A stretch of 64,000 nucleotides of DNA from CAMBRQ01 sp945870325 (GTDB lineage: Bacteria; Bacillota; Clostridia; Lachnospirales; Lachnospiraceae). The stretch covers positions 15,266-79,265 of the forward strand of contig NZ_JBNPMC010000012.1 in the NCBI RefSeq assembly GCF_050313795.1, in the 5' to 3' direction. Shown piece after piece: positions 40,018 to 48,449 of the stretch (within the stretch, counting starts at the first letter, position 1; each line of letters starts with the position of its first letter). Made by a program: the position numbers and the translations under genes. A model generated the notes under the pieces. That model did not search any database. It worked only from the letters and a program-made list of their open reading frames with translations, and was not told the DNA's origin.

Positions 40018-41186
40018 TGAGAGACCCATTATCAAAGAAAGTAGTCGGCATTGCACCGTCAGGCATCCGCAAGTTCTTTGATCTGGTCAGTGAGATGCCG
40101 GATGCAATCTCACTGGGAGTTGGAGAACCGGATTTTGACACACCGTGGAGGATTCGCGAGGAAGGCATCTATTCTCTGGAGAGAGGACGGACTTTCTATA
40201 CTTCCAATGCAGGCTTAAAAGATTTAAAAATAGAGATAAGTAAATATTTACAGAGAAAGATTAGCGTTTCCTATGATCCCGACAGTGAGATTATCGTGAC
40301 GGTAGGAGGAAGTGAGGGAATTGATATTGCATTTCGTGCGATGCTTGATCCTGGTGATGAAGTGTTGATTCCGCAGCCAAGTTATGTATCCTATCTACCG
40401 TGTACAGTCCTGGCAGACGGTGTTCCGGTAGTCATTCCGCTGCAGCAGAAGAATGAATTCAAGTTGACGGCAGAAGAACTGGAAGCAGCTATTACACCAA
40501 AGACGAAGATATTGGTTCTGCCATATCCGAACAACCCTACCGGGGCAATTATGACAAAAGAGGATCTGGAACCGATCGCAGAAGTGGTGAAGAAACATGA
40601 TATATTTGTGCTGTCAGATGAGATCTATTCTGAACTTACATACAAATACGACCATGTATCCATCGCATCCTTGCCGGGAATGAAAGAACGCACACTGGTC
40701 ATCAATGGATTCTCTAAAGGATTCGCGATGACGGGCTGGAGACTCGGATACATCTGCGGTCAGAAAAAGATCGTAGAGCAGATGTTGAAGATTCACCAGT
40801 TTGCAATTATGTGTGCGCCGACCAACAGCCAGTATGCTGCAATTGAAGGCTTGAGAAACTGCGATGATGAAGTACAACAGATGCGAACCGCATACAATCA
40901 GAGAAGAAGATTCCTGCTGCATGAATTCAAGCGGATGCAGTTAGATTGCTTTGAACCCTTCGGCGCGTTCTACATCTTCCCGAACATCCAGGAATTCGGC
41001 ATGACCTCCGAAGAATTCGCTACCAGATTCCTGGAAGAAGAAAAAGTAGCCGTAGTACCAGGAAGCGCATTCGGAGATTGCGGCGAAGGCTACCTGCGAG
41101 TATCCTATGCCTACTCTCTGGAAGATCTCAAAGAAGCAATCGGCCGCTTGGGACATTTCATAGACAGGCTCAGAAACCAAGATTAG
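40017..41186 (+). CDS. Class I/II PLP-dependent aminotransferase
   Basis: A 389-residue fold type I enzyme. GVGEPDFDTPW near residue 38, YPNNPTGA near 170, the Asp-x-x-Tyr of SDEIYSELTY near 200, the Schiff-base Lys in FSKGFAMTGWRLGY (about 233) and the substrate-binding Arg in YLRVSYAYS near 365 are intact. The sequence is of the aspartate/aromatic aminotransferase group (PatA-like). Translation is coupled to the Lrp-type gene by a one-base overlap. The amino acid substrate is not predictable from sequence alone. Confidence 0.92.
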   Translation: MRDPLSKKVVGIAPSGIRKFFDLVSEMPDAISLGVGEPDFDTPWRIREEGIYSLERGRTFYTSNAGLKDLKIEISKYLQRKISVSYDPDSEIIVTVGGSEGIDIAFRAMLDPGDEVLIPQPSYVSYLPCTVLADGVPVVIPLQQKNEFKLTAEELEAAITPKTKILVLPYPNNPTGAIMTKEDLEPIAEVVKKHDIFVLSDEIYSELTYKYDHVSIASLPGMKERTLVINGFSKGFAMTGWRLGYICGQKKIVEQMLKIHQFAIMCAPTNSQYAAIEGLRNCDDEVQQMRTAYNQRRRFLLHEFKRMQLDCFEPFGAFYIFPNIQEFGMTSEEFATRFLEEEKVAVVPGSAFGDCGEGYLRVSYAYSLEDLKEAIGRLGHFIDRLRNQD

Positions 41187-41197
41187 GAGGTCAGATC

Positions 41198-41689
41198 ATG
41201 CTAAACATAGTACTGTTTGAACCAGAGATACCAGCCAACACAGGCAACATCGGACGAACCTGTGTCGCTACCAATACAAAACTTCATCTCATCGAGCCAT
41301 TAGGCTTTCGATTGAATGAAAAGAACTTAAAACGCGCCGGGATGGATTATTGGAGTAATCTGGACGTAACTACATATATTAACTATGAAGATTTTCTGGA
41401 ACGCAACCCCGGAGCGAAGATCTACATGGCAACAACAAAGGCGCCCAACGTATATACAGACGTCAAGTATGAGCCGAATTGTTATATTATGTTTGGAAAA
41501 GAAAGTGCCGGAATACCAGAAGAGATTTTGGTAAAACATAAAGATGACTGTATTCGGATTCCGATGATTGGAGATATCCGATCACTGAACCTGGGGAATT
41601 CTGTAGCGATTGTCTTATATGAAGCACTCAGGCAGAATGGGTTTGCAGGGATGAATCTGGAGGGTCATCTGCATCATTTAGAGTGGTAA
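41198..41689 (+). CDS. trmL: tRNA (cytidine(34)-2'-O)-methyltransferase TrmL
   Basis: A 163-residue SPOUT methyltransferase that modifies the wobble base of tRNA-Leu. NIVLFEPEIPANTGNIGRTC at the start, FGKESAGIPEEIL near 103 and IPMIGDIRSLNLGNSVAIVLYEALRQ (the knot motif, about 125-150) are diagnostic. ATG 41198 follows AGGAGGTCAGATC. Upstream in-frame starts lie inside the aminotransferase gene and are not used. It follows the aminotransferase by 11 bases. Confidence 0.95.
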   Translation: MLNIVLFEPEIPANTGNIGRTCVATNTKLHLIEPLGFRLNEKNLKRAGMDYWSNLDVTTYINYEDFLERNPGAKIYMATTKAPNVYTDVKYEPNCYIMFGKESAGIPEEILVKHKDDCIRIPMIGDIRSLNLGNSVAIVLYEALRQNGFAGMNLEGHLHHLEW

Positions 41690-41788
41690 AAGGTCAAAAG
41701 AAAGATTCGAAATCAACGAAGATGTTAGATAATTAACAAAAATGTATCAACTTGTAGGATAAGATTTTGTGAAAAAGCAACAAATTTC

Positions 41789-41817
41789 TAGACTTTTCCA
41801 GAAAACCATATTATAAT
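41789..41817 (+). promoter_or_regulatory. Promoter of the V-ATPase operon
   Basis: TAGACT and TATAAT spaced by 17 bases, 44 bases before the first ATPase gene. Confidence 0.65.
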
Positions 41818-41861
41818 TTTAACTACAGTATTGTTTTAACAACAAGAGAGGTGGTGAACAG

Positions 41862-42170
41862 ATGGTAGAAGAAACCATTAAAACCATCAAGGAGACGGAG
41901 AATGCAGCAGAAGAGATTGTAAGAGAAGCTGAAGCAACATGTACCGATATCCTTGAAAAAGCCTCTGCGGAAGCCGGAAGTATAAAAGAGCAGGTGGAAG
42001 CAGAAGCGAAAGCAAAAGCAGCAGCCAATCTTGATGCGGCAAAAGAAATGGGTAAGAAGTCGGAACAAGAAGCGCTGGCTGAAGTAGAGAAAGAGATAGC
42101 ATCTCTAAAAGCAGCGGCTTTGTCGAAAGAATCAGAAGCGGTATCTGCGATTATTGCAGAACTGATATAA
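41862..42170 (+). CDS. V-type ATPase subunit G/H-like peripheral stalk protein
   Basis: A 102-residue, almost entirely alpha-helical, charged coiled-coil protein (AEEIVREAEATCTDILEKA, AKAKAAANLDAAKEMGKKSEQEAL). This is the usual first gene of clostridial A/V-ATPase operons, matching NtpF of Enterococcus hirae or AhaH. It should pair with subunit E to form the peripheral stalk. GAGAGGTGGTG precedes ATG 41862. Coiled-coil composition makes sequence identity weak, so the assignment leans on position. Confidence 0.85.
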   Translation: MVEETIKTIKETENAAEEIVREAEATCTDILEKASAEAGSIKEQVEAEAKAKAAANLDAAKEMGKKSEQEALAEVEKEIASLKAAALSKESEAVSAIIAELI

Positions 42171-42217
42171 TTCTAACATGGCTGAAAAAAGAATACTAGA
42201 AAAGGAGGGATGCGGCT

Positions 42218-44233
42218 ATGGCAGTATTGCAGATGCAAAGAATTAGTATCTGCGCGCTAAAAAAAGACCGTAAGGCTATCTTGGAGAAGATTCAGTCCAT
42301 GGGTATTATTGAGATGGATCAGATTGCCGGGGATGAAGAAGGCTTTGAAAAGATGGATACCTTAAGTGACAGGCAGGAACTTGAGAAGAAAGTGCAGCTT
42401 TCGGAACAGGCATTAGCCATACTGGAGTCCTACGCTCCGGAAAAGCGGTCTATGCTATCGGGGTTGGCAGGAAAGAAACTGGTTGAAAAAGAGCAATTCA
42501 ACCGCGTAATTGCTCGGAAGGAAGAACTGGTTGAAAAAGCCAATGTTTTGGTGACACGAAGCAAAGAGATTGCTGAAGATAAGGCCAACATTCTGAAACT
42601 TGAGAATCAGATTGAGTCAATTAGTCCATGGCTTACTTTAAGTGTACCGATGAATTATAGCGGTACGAAGAAAGTGTCTATGCTGCTTGGAACGATGCCT
42701 GGCGAGACGACGCTGGAATCCGTGTATGCACAGATTGCAGAGCGTAGTCCCGAGACGGAGGCTGTTGATGTACAGATTCTCTATATGGACAGGGATGCGG
42801 TATATCTGACCGTCTTCTGTCTAAGAGCAGAAGAGGGAGCAGTGGAGGAAGCCTTGAGGGCAGGCGGATTCGCAAGACCTTCGCAGGTAACAGATCAGGT
42901 GCCGGCGGAAAGAAAAGCGGATCTGGAAGCAGAGATCCAAAAACTGAATAGCGAGATTAAGGGCAAAGAAGAAGAGATTAAAAATTATGCAGATGACAGG
43001 GAAGATCTTCGGATGATTGGGGATTATTTCCGGATGAGTGCTGAGAAGTATGAAGTTCTTGGAACGCTTCCGCAATCTCAGCGGACATTTGTAGTAAGCG
43101 GATATATTCCGTCAAAGATGGTCTCTAAGATAGAGAAGGCAATTGGGGAGCGTTATAATTGCGTCCTTGACATTGAAGAGGTAAAAGAAGAGGAAGAACC
43201 ACCGGTACTTCTTCAGAATAATAAGTTCTCAGAATCTGTGGAAGGCGTACTTGCATCATTCGGTCTTCCCGGCAAAGGCGAGATGGACCCGACGTTCTTT
43301 ACATCGATATGCTATGTGATCCTGTTCGGAATTATGTTGTCCGATGCGGCATATGGATTAATTGTTGCCCTGGCGTGTGGAATCGCACTGATGAAATTCC
43401 CGCGCATGGATCGTAATTTAAGAAAGTCTGTACAGTTATTCTTCTGGTGCGGACTCTCCACGCTGGTATGGGGAATTCTGTTCGGCGGATATTTTGGCGA
43501 TGCGATTACGGTAATATCCAAGACATTCTTTGGACATGAAGTGACGATCCCGGCATTATGGTTCGTTCCTTTGGATGATCCGATGCGAATGCTGTTATAT
43601 TCGATGTTATTCGGTGTGATTCATCTGTTCTTAGGATTAGCACTTAAGGGCTATTCAGCGCTGAGAGATAAAGATTATATGGGATTCTTATGTGATTGCG
43701 TATTCTGGTTCCTGCTTCTTCTGGGGCTGATCGGAATGTTGCTTCCGACAGAGATCTTCGCAGGAATTGCAGGTCAGCAGATCGTGCTTCCGGCAGTGAT
43801 TGCCAAAGGAGCGAAATGGATCGCAATGATTGGAGCCGTTGGAATCTTATTATTCTCAGGCAGATCCAGTAAGAACTTTGGCGTGCGTATCGCGTTAGGC
43901 GCGTATGATCTATATAATATTACGGGTTGGTTAAGTGACGTGCTCTCTTATTCTCGTCTGCTGGCTCTTGGACTTGCGACAGGAGTTATGGCATCGGTAT
44001 TCAACTCGATGGCGAGCATGGGCGGTAAGAGCATCGGAGGAGTGATTATATTCATTGTAGTATTCCTGGTAGGACATGTATTCAACATAGCAATCAACCT
44101 GCTGGGTGCTTATGTGCATACCTGTCGTCTTCAGTATGTAGAGTTCTTTGGGAAATTCTACGAAGGCGGAGGAAGAGCGTTCAACCCATTTAATTCAAAA
44201 ACAAAATATGTTGATATCAAGGAGGAAAATTAA
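42218..44233 (+). CDS. ntpI: V-type ATPase subunit I (a-type stator)
   Basis: A 671-residue membrane stator that carries the ion half-channels. The N-terminal half (1-330) is a soluble arm with a coiled coil. The C-terminal half has seven to eight spans, starting at FTSICYVILFGIMLSDAAYGL, and includes the region LSYSRLLALGLATGVMASVFN, which holds the Arg that meets the rotor glutamate. The final LQYVEFFGKFYEGGGRAFNPF is a family hallmark. AAAGGAGGGATG precedes ATG 42218. Confidence 0.95.
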   Translation: MAVLQMQRISICALKKDRKAILEKIQSMGIIEMDQIAGDEEGFEKMDTLSDRQELEKKVQLSEQALAILESYAPEKRSMLSGLAGKKLVEKEQFNRVIARKEELVEKANVLVTRSKEIAEDKANILKLENQIESISPWLTLSVPMNYSGTKKVSMLLGTMPGETTLESVYAQIAERSPETEAVDVQILYMDRDAVYLTVFCLRAEEGAVEEALRAGGFARPSQVTDQVPAERKADLEAEIQKLNSEIKGKEEEIKNYADDREDLRMIGDYFRMSAEKYEVLGTLPQSQRTFVVSGYIPSKMVSKIEKAIGERYNCVLDIEEVKEEEEPPVLLQNNKFSESVEGVLASFGLPGKGEMDPTFFTSICYVILFGIMLSDAAYGLIVALACGIALMKFPRMDRNLRKSVQLFFWCGLSTLVWGILFGGYFGDAITVISKTFFGHEVTIPALWFVPLDDPMRMLLYSMLFGVIHLFLGLALKGYSALRDKDYMGFLCDCVFWFLLLLGLIGMLLPTEIFAGIAGQQIVLPAVIAKGAKWIAMIGAVGILLFSGRSSKNFGVRIALGAYDLYNITGWLSDVLSYSRLLALGLATGVMASVFNSMASMGGKSIGGVIIFIVVFLVGHVFNIAINLLGAYVHTCRLQYVEFFGKFYEGGGRAFNPFNSKTKYVDIKEEN

Positions 44234-44235
44234 TT

Positions 44236-44718
44236 ATGTTAAGCAGTATTAGTGGTAATGGATGGGCATTATTAGGAGCGGCACTTGCAGTGATTCTTGC
44301 AGGATGTGGTTCCGCTTATGGTGTAGGTGTTGCTGGTCAGGCAGCGTCAGGTGTTGTAACAGAAGATCCAAGCAAATTCGCTAAAGTATTGATCATGCAG
44401 CTTCTGCCTGGTACACAGGGTATCTACGGTCTGCTGGTTGCCTTCATTACACTTTCTAAAGTTGGTTTATTAGGCGGAGGCGGTGCTGAGTTAGATGTTG
44501 CAACAGGACTTATGATTCTGGGCGCTTGTCTTCCAATCGGTATCGTAGGTCTTGTATCTGCAATGCATCAGGGAAGAACTTCTGTTGCAGCAATCGGTAT
44601 CGTTGCTAAGAAACCAGATCAGTTTGGTAAAGCGATGCTGTTCCCTGCAATGGTTGAGACATATGCGATCCTTGCACTTCTGATCTCTATCCTGGCAGTT
44701 ACTTCTATCCAGGTCTAA
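44236..44718 (+). CDS. ntpK: V-type ATPase subunit K (proteolipid rotor)
   Basis: A 160-residue protein of two fused helical hairpins forming the rotor ring. Thr60 and Gln61 (LLPGTQGIYG), Gln112 (MHQGRTS) and Glu141 (PAMVETYAI) correspond to Thr64, Gln65, Gln110 and Glu139 that bind sodium in E. hirae NtpK. The first hairpin lacks the ion-binding acid, as in that enzyme. This supports Na+ rather than H+ as the coupling ion. The ATG at 44236 lies two bases after the ntpI stop with GGAGG upstream inside the previous gene's end. Confidence 0.95.
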   Translation: MLSSISGNGWALLGAALAVILAGCGSAYGVGVAGQAASGVVTEDPSKFAKVLIMQLLPGTQGIYGLLVAFITLSKVGLLGGGGAELDVATGLMILGACLPIGIVGLVSAMHQGRTSVAAIGIVAKKPDQFGKAMLFPAMVETYAILALLISILAVTSIQV

Positions 44719-44769
44719 TCACGTTGGATGATAGAAGTATAGAAAAAATAAAAAGGAGAGCAAGGGGCT

Positions 44770-45363
44770 ATGACTGGATTAGATAAGATGAAAAGTCAGA
44801 TCCTGGATGAAGCGAAAGCAGCAGCTGATGAGAAGATTCAGGCAGCGAATGCCAAAGCAGAAGAAATCTTAAGTGCAGCAAAGGCTGAGGCTGCGAAGAA
44901 GGAATTAAGCATCTCCCAGAAATCCGAGGCGGAAGTAAAGAATTATAAAGAACGGATTGCATCTTCGATTGATTTGCAGAGAAGAACCAAGATTCTGGAA
45001 GCAAAGCAAGAGATGATCGCAGAAGTTCTGGATAAGGCATATGCGTCCCTGACTGGTATGGAGCAGAAGGAATATTTTGATATGCTGCTGAAACTGGTTG
45101 ACAAATATGCGCTGCCACAGGAGGGAGAATTGTATTTTTCATCCGAAGATCTGAAGAACATGCCCGCCGGATATGAGGCTGAAGTGAAGAAACGTGCTGC
45201 GGCTAAGGGCGGAAGCCTGAAGATATCAGGAGAGGGCAGGAATATTGAGAATGGATTTGTTCTTGCATATGGCGGTATAGAGGAGAACTGTACGTTAAAA
45301 GCAATGTTTGACGCAAAGAGAGATGAATTATCTGATAAGGTTCATCACTTATTATTTTCATAA
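44770..45363 (+). CDS. ntpE: V-type ATPase subunit E (peripheral stalk)
   Basis: A 197-residue stalk protein. The first 80 residues are a charged helix (DEKIQAANAKAEEILSAAKAEAAKKE) that pairs with the G/H subunit. The C-terminal globular part (LKMDG-like GGSLKISGEGRNIENGFVLAYGGIEENC) binds the top of the A/B ring. The ATG at 44770 follows AAGGAGAGCAAGG. Length and order fit the family. Confidence 0.92.
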   Translation: MTGLDKMKSQILDEAKAAADEKIQAANAKAEEILSAAKAEAAKKELSISQKSEAEVKNYKERIASSIDLQRRTKILEAKQEMIAEVLDKAYASLTGMEQKEYFDMLLKLVDKYALPQEGELYFSSEDLKNMPAGYEAEVKKRAAAKGGSLKISGEGRNIENGFVLAYGGIEENCTLKAMFDAKRDELSDKVHHLLFS

Positions 45364-45378
45364 AGCGAGGTAGCGTAA

Positions 45379-46347
45379 ATGAGTGAAAAATATACCTACG
45401 CGGTTGCGCGCATACGTGCTTTGGAACTGGCTCTGTTCTCTAACAGCACTATCGACCAGTTGATTGCATGTGGAAGTTATGAACAGTGCCTGCAATTCCT
45501 GGAAGAGAAGGGCTGGGGAGACAATGAGACATCTGGTAACGCAGAGGCTATACTGACCAGGGAAGAAGAGAAGACGTGGAAGATTGTGGAAGAACTGAAA
45601 GTTGGCATGGAACATTTTGACGTGCTGTCTTATTCCAAGTTATTCCATAACCTGAAAGCCGCAATTAAGGCTGTATGTACGGAGGATATGAACCGGCATG
45701 TATTCTATGATGACGTGTCCATATCCGGAGAAGAGATGCTGGAGATCGTCCGGACGAAGGACTTCCAGAGTCTTCCGGAGAACATGCGGCAGGCAGCAGA
45801 GGAAGCGTATGACACTCTTCTTCATACCGGAGACGGACAATTGTGCGATGTGATTATAGACAGGGCAGCCTTAGATGCAATCTACGACGCTGGTAAGAAA
45901 GCGAAGGCTGAGATTATCCGCGATTATGCGGAATCTACGGTAGCGGTTGCAGATATTAAGATTGCCGTGCGTTCACAGAAGACCGCGAAATCTATGGATT
46001 TTATGAAACGGGCAATGGCTGAATGTGACAGTATTGATACGGATCGTCTTGCGAAGGCGGCTCTTGGCGGCATGGATGCGATCCGTGAATATCTGCTTGG
46101 AACTTCTTATGCAGAAGGAGCAGAGGCTTTGTTGGAGTCTCCGTCCGCGTTCGAGCGCTGGTGTGATAACCGCATTATTCAGACCATAAGTCCACAGAAA
46201 TATAACGCATTTACCATAGGACCGATCATTGCCTATGTACTTGCGAGACAGAACGAGATTAAAACGGTACGAATCATACTTTCCGGCAAACTCAATGACT
46301 TACCGGAAGATTCTATCCGAGAAAGGGTAAGGGAGATGTATGTATAA
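45379..46347 (+). CDS. ntpC: V-type ATPase subunit C (rotor adaptor)
   Basis: A 322-residue all-helical protein that links the central stalk to the proteolipid ring. YTYAVARIRALELALFSNSTIDQLIA at the start and FTIGPIIAYVLARQNEIKTVRIILSGKLN near the end are the family landmarks. GCGAGGTAG precedes ATG 45379. It overlaps the next gene by eight bases, showing translational coupling. Confidence 0.94.
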   Translation: MSEKYTYAVARIRALELALFSNSTIDQLIACGSYEQCLQFLEEKGWGDNETSGNAEAILTREEEKTWKIVEELKVGMEHFDVLSYSKLFHNLKAAIKAVCTEDMNRHVFYDDVSISGEEMLEIVRTKDFQSLPENMRQAAEEAYDTLLHTGDGQLCDVIIDRAALDAIYDAGKKAKAEIIRDYAESTVAVADIKIAVRSQKTAKSMDFMKRAMAECDSIDTDRLAKAALGGMDAIREYLLGTSYAEGAEALLESPSAFERWCDNRIIQTISPQKYNAFTIGPIIAYVLARQNEIKTVRIILSGKLNDLPEDSIRERVREMYV

Positions 46348-46657
46348 GATTGCAGTATTAGGTGATTACGACAGCATCTACGGCTTCGCTGCGCTGGGTC
46401 TTGATACATTCTCAGTTACTGCCCGCGAGGAGGCCGGAGAAAAACTGCACCAGCTGGTGAATGATGGATATGGAATTATCTATATCACCGAGGCTATGGC
46501 AGCAGAATTAGAACATGAGATTGCAAAATATCAGAACCAGGTCATTCCTGCGATCATCCAGATTCCTGGAATCTCAGGCAATACCGGAGCCGGAGTGAAC
46601 AGCGTTAAGAAGTCTGTAGAACAGGCAGTCGGTTCTGACATATTATTCAGTAACTAA
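46340..46657 (+). CDS. ntpG: V-type ATPase subunit F (central stalk; NtpG of Enterococcus)
   Basis: A 105-residue protein with a Rossmann-like fold (KIAVLGDYDSIYGFAALGLDTF), then IIYITEAMAAELE and PAIIQIPGISGNTGAGVNSVKKSVEQAVG. It sits in the central rotor with subunit D. The start overlaps the end of the subunit C gene. Confidence 0.93.
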   Translation: MYKIAVLGDYDSIYGFAALGLDTFSVTAREEAGEKLHQLVNDGYGIIYITEAMAAELEHEIAKYQNQVIPAIIQIPGISGNTGAGVNSVKKSVEQAVGSDILFSN

Positions 46658-46680
46658 GAAAGTGAGGTTGATTCGTCCAA

Positions 46681-48447
46681 ATGAGTACAGGTACGATTAA
46701 AAAAGTAGCAGGACCGCTGGTTATCGCAGAAGGTATGCGTGATGCGAACATGTTCGACGTTGTACGTGTTAGTAACCAGAGACTGATTGGAGAGATCATC
46801 GAGATGCACGGGGATGAGGCATCAATTCAGGTATACGAAGAGACATCAGGACTTGGACCAGGGGAACCGGTTGAATCCACGAATGTGCCTATGTCTGTTG
46901 AGTTAGGACCTGGTCTTATCACAAGCATCTATGACGGTATCCAGCGTCCGCTTGATGATATTATGAAAGTATCAGGAAACAATTTAAAACGCGGTGTTGA
47001 AGTTGCGTCCCTGAAAAGAGATAAGAAATGGGAATTCGTCCCAGTAGTTAAGGTTGGCGACGAGGTTGAGGCAGGAGATGTGATCGGTACTGTCCAGGAG
47101 ACCATCGTTGTTCAGCAGAAGATCATGGTTCCTTATGGAATCAAAGGTACGGTAAAAGAGATCAGGTCCGGAGAATATACCGTAGAAGAAGTCGTAGCAG
47201 TGATCACGACAGCAGAGGGTGACAAAGAACTTACCATGATGCAGAAATGGCCAGTTCGTAAAGGACGCCCGTACGTTAAGAAACTTCCGCCGGAGATGCC
47301 TCTGGTAACAGGTCAGCGTGTTGTAGATACATTTTTCCCGATCGCAAAGGGTGGTGTGGCAGCCGTTCCGGGACCTTTCGGAAGTGGTAAGACAGTCATC
47401 CAGCATCAGCTTGCAAAATGGGCTGAGGCTGACATCGTAGTATATATCGGCTGTGGCGAGCGTGGTAACGAGATGACCGACGTTCTGAATGAGTTCCCGG
47501 AACTGAAGGACCCGAAGACAGGTGAGTCCCTGATGGAGAGAACCGTTCTGATCGCAAACACATCCGATATGCCGGTTGCTGCCCGTGAGGCATCTATCTA
47601 CACAGGTATCACAATTGCAGAGTATTTCCGTGATATGGGATATTCCGTAGCGTTGATGGCAGACTCTACATCCCGTTGGGCTGAGGCGCTTCGTGAGATG
47701 TCAGGACGTCTGGAAGAGATGCCTGGTGAAGAAGGTTATCCGGCTTACCTTGGATCACGTCTGGCACAATTCTATGAGAGAGCCGGACATGTTATCGCAT
47801 TAGGTCAGGAAGGAAGAGAAGGTGCACTGTCCGTTATCGGTGCCGTATCTCCTCCGGGTGGTGATATCTCTGAACCGGTATCACAGGCAACCCTCCGTAT
47901 TGTTAAAGTATTCTGGGGACTGGATTCCGCACTTGCGTATAAGAGACATTTCCCTGCAATTAACTGGCTGACAAGTTACTCTCTGTATGTAGATAATATG
48001 AGAGACTGGTTCAATAACGAAGTTGCATCTGACTGGATGGATGACCGTCAGAAGATGATGAGCCTTCTGCAAGAAGAAGCAGAGTTAGAAGAGATCGTTA
48101 AGATGGTAGGTATGGATGCATTGTCACCAACTGACCGACTTAAGATGGAAGCAGCAAGATCCATCCGTGAGGACTTCCTGCATCAGAACTCATTCCATGA
48201 AGTTGACACCTATACTTCTCTTAGAAAACAGTATCTCATGATGAAACTGGTACTTGCATTCTACGAAGAGGCTTCTGAGGCACTTCAGAAGGGGGCATCC
48301 ATGCAGGCATTGATCGGCATGGCGGTAAGAGAGAGAATCGGTCGTTACAAATATACACTGGATGCTGACATTGAGACAGAGTATGAGAAGATTATGAATG
48401 AACTGCACGCTGAAGTCGCAGGAGCATTCGGGAAGGAGGACTTCTAA
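46681..48447 (+). CDS. ntpA: V-type ATPase catalytic subunit A
   Basis: The 588-residue nucleotide-hydrolysing subunit. Walker A is GPFGSGKTV at residues 231-239, the catalytic GERGNEM follows near 260, and SVALMADSTSRWAEALREMSGRLEEMPGEEGYPAYL holds Walker B and the arginine-finger contacts (key part MADSTSRWAEALRE). The non-homologous region near 115-190 that distinguishes A from F-type beta subunits is present. GTGAGGTTG precedes ATG 46681. Confidence 0.97.
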   Translation: MSTGTIKKVAGPLVIAEGMRDANMFDVVRVSNQRLIGEIIEMHGDEASIQVYEETSGLGPGEPVESTNVPMSVELGPGLITSIYDGIQRPLDDIMKVSGNNLKRGVEVASLKRDKKWEFVPVVKVGDEVEAGDVIGTVQETIVVQQKIMVPYGIKGTVKEIRSGEYTVEEVVAVITTAEGDKELTMMQKWPVRKGRPYVKKLPPEMPLVTGQRVVDTFFPIAKGGVAAVPGPFGSGKTVIQHQLAKWAEADIVVYIGCGERGNEMTDVLNEFPELKDPKTGESLMERTVLIANTSDMPVAAREASIYTGITIAEYFRDMGYSVALMADSTSRWAEALREMSGRLEEMPGEEGYPAYLGSRLAQFYERAGHVIALGQEGREGALSVIGAVSPPGGDISEPVSQATLRIVKVFWGLDSALAYKRHFPAINWLTSYSLYVDNMRDWFNNEVASDWMDDRQKMMSLLQEEAELEEIVKMVGMDALSPTDRLKMEAARSIREDFLHQNSFHEVDTYTSLRKQYLMMKLVLAFYEEASEALQKGASMQALIGMAVRERIGRYKYTLDADIETEYEKIMNELHAEVAGAFGKEDF

Positions 48448-48449
48448 TT

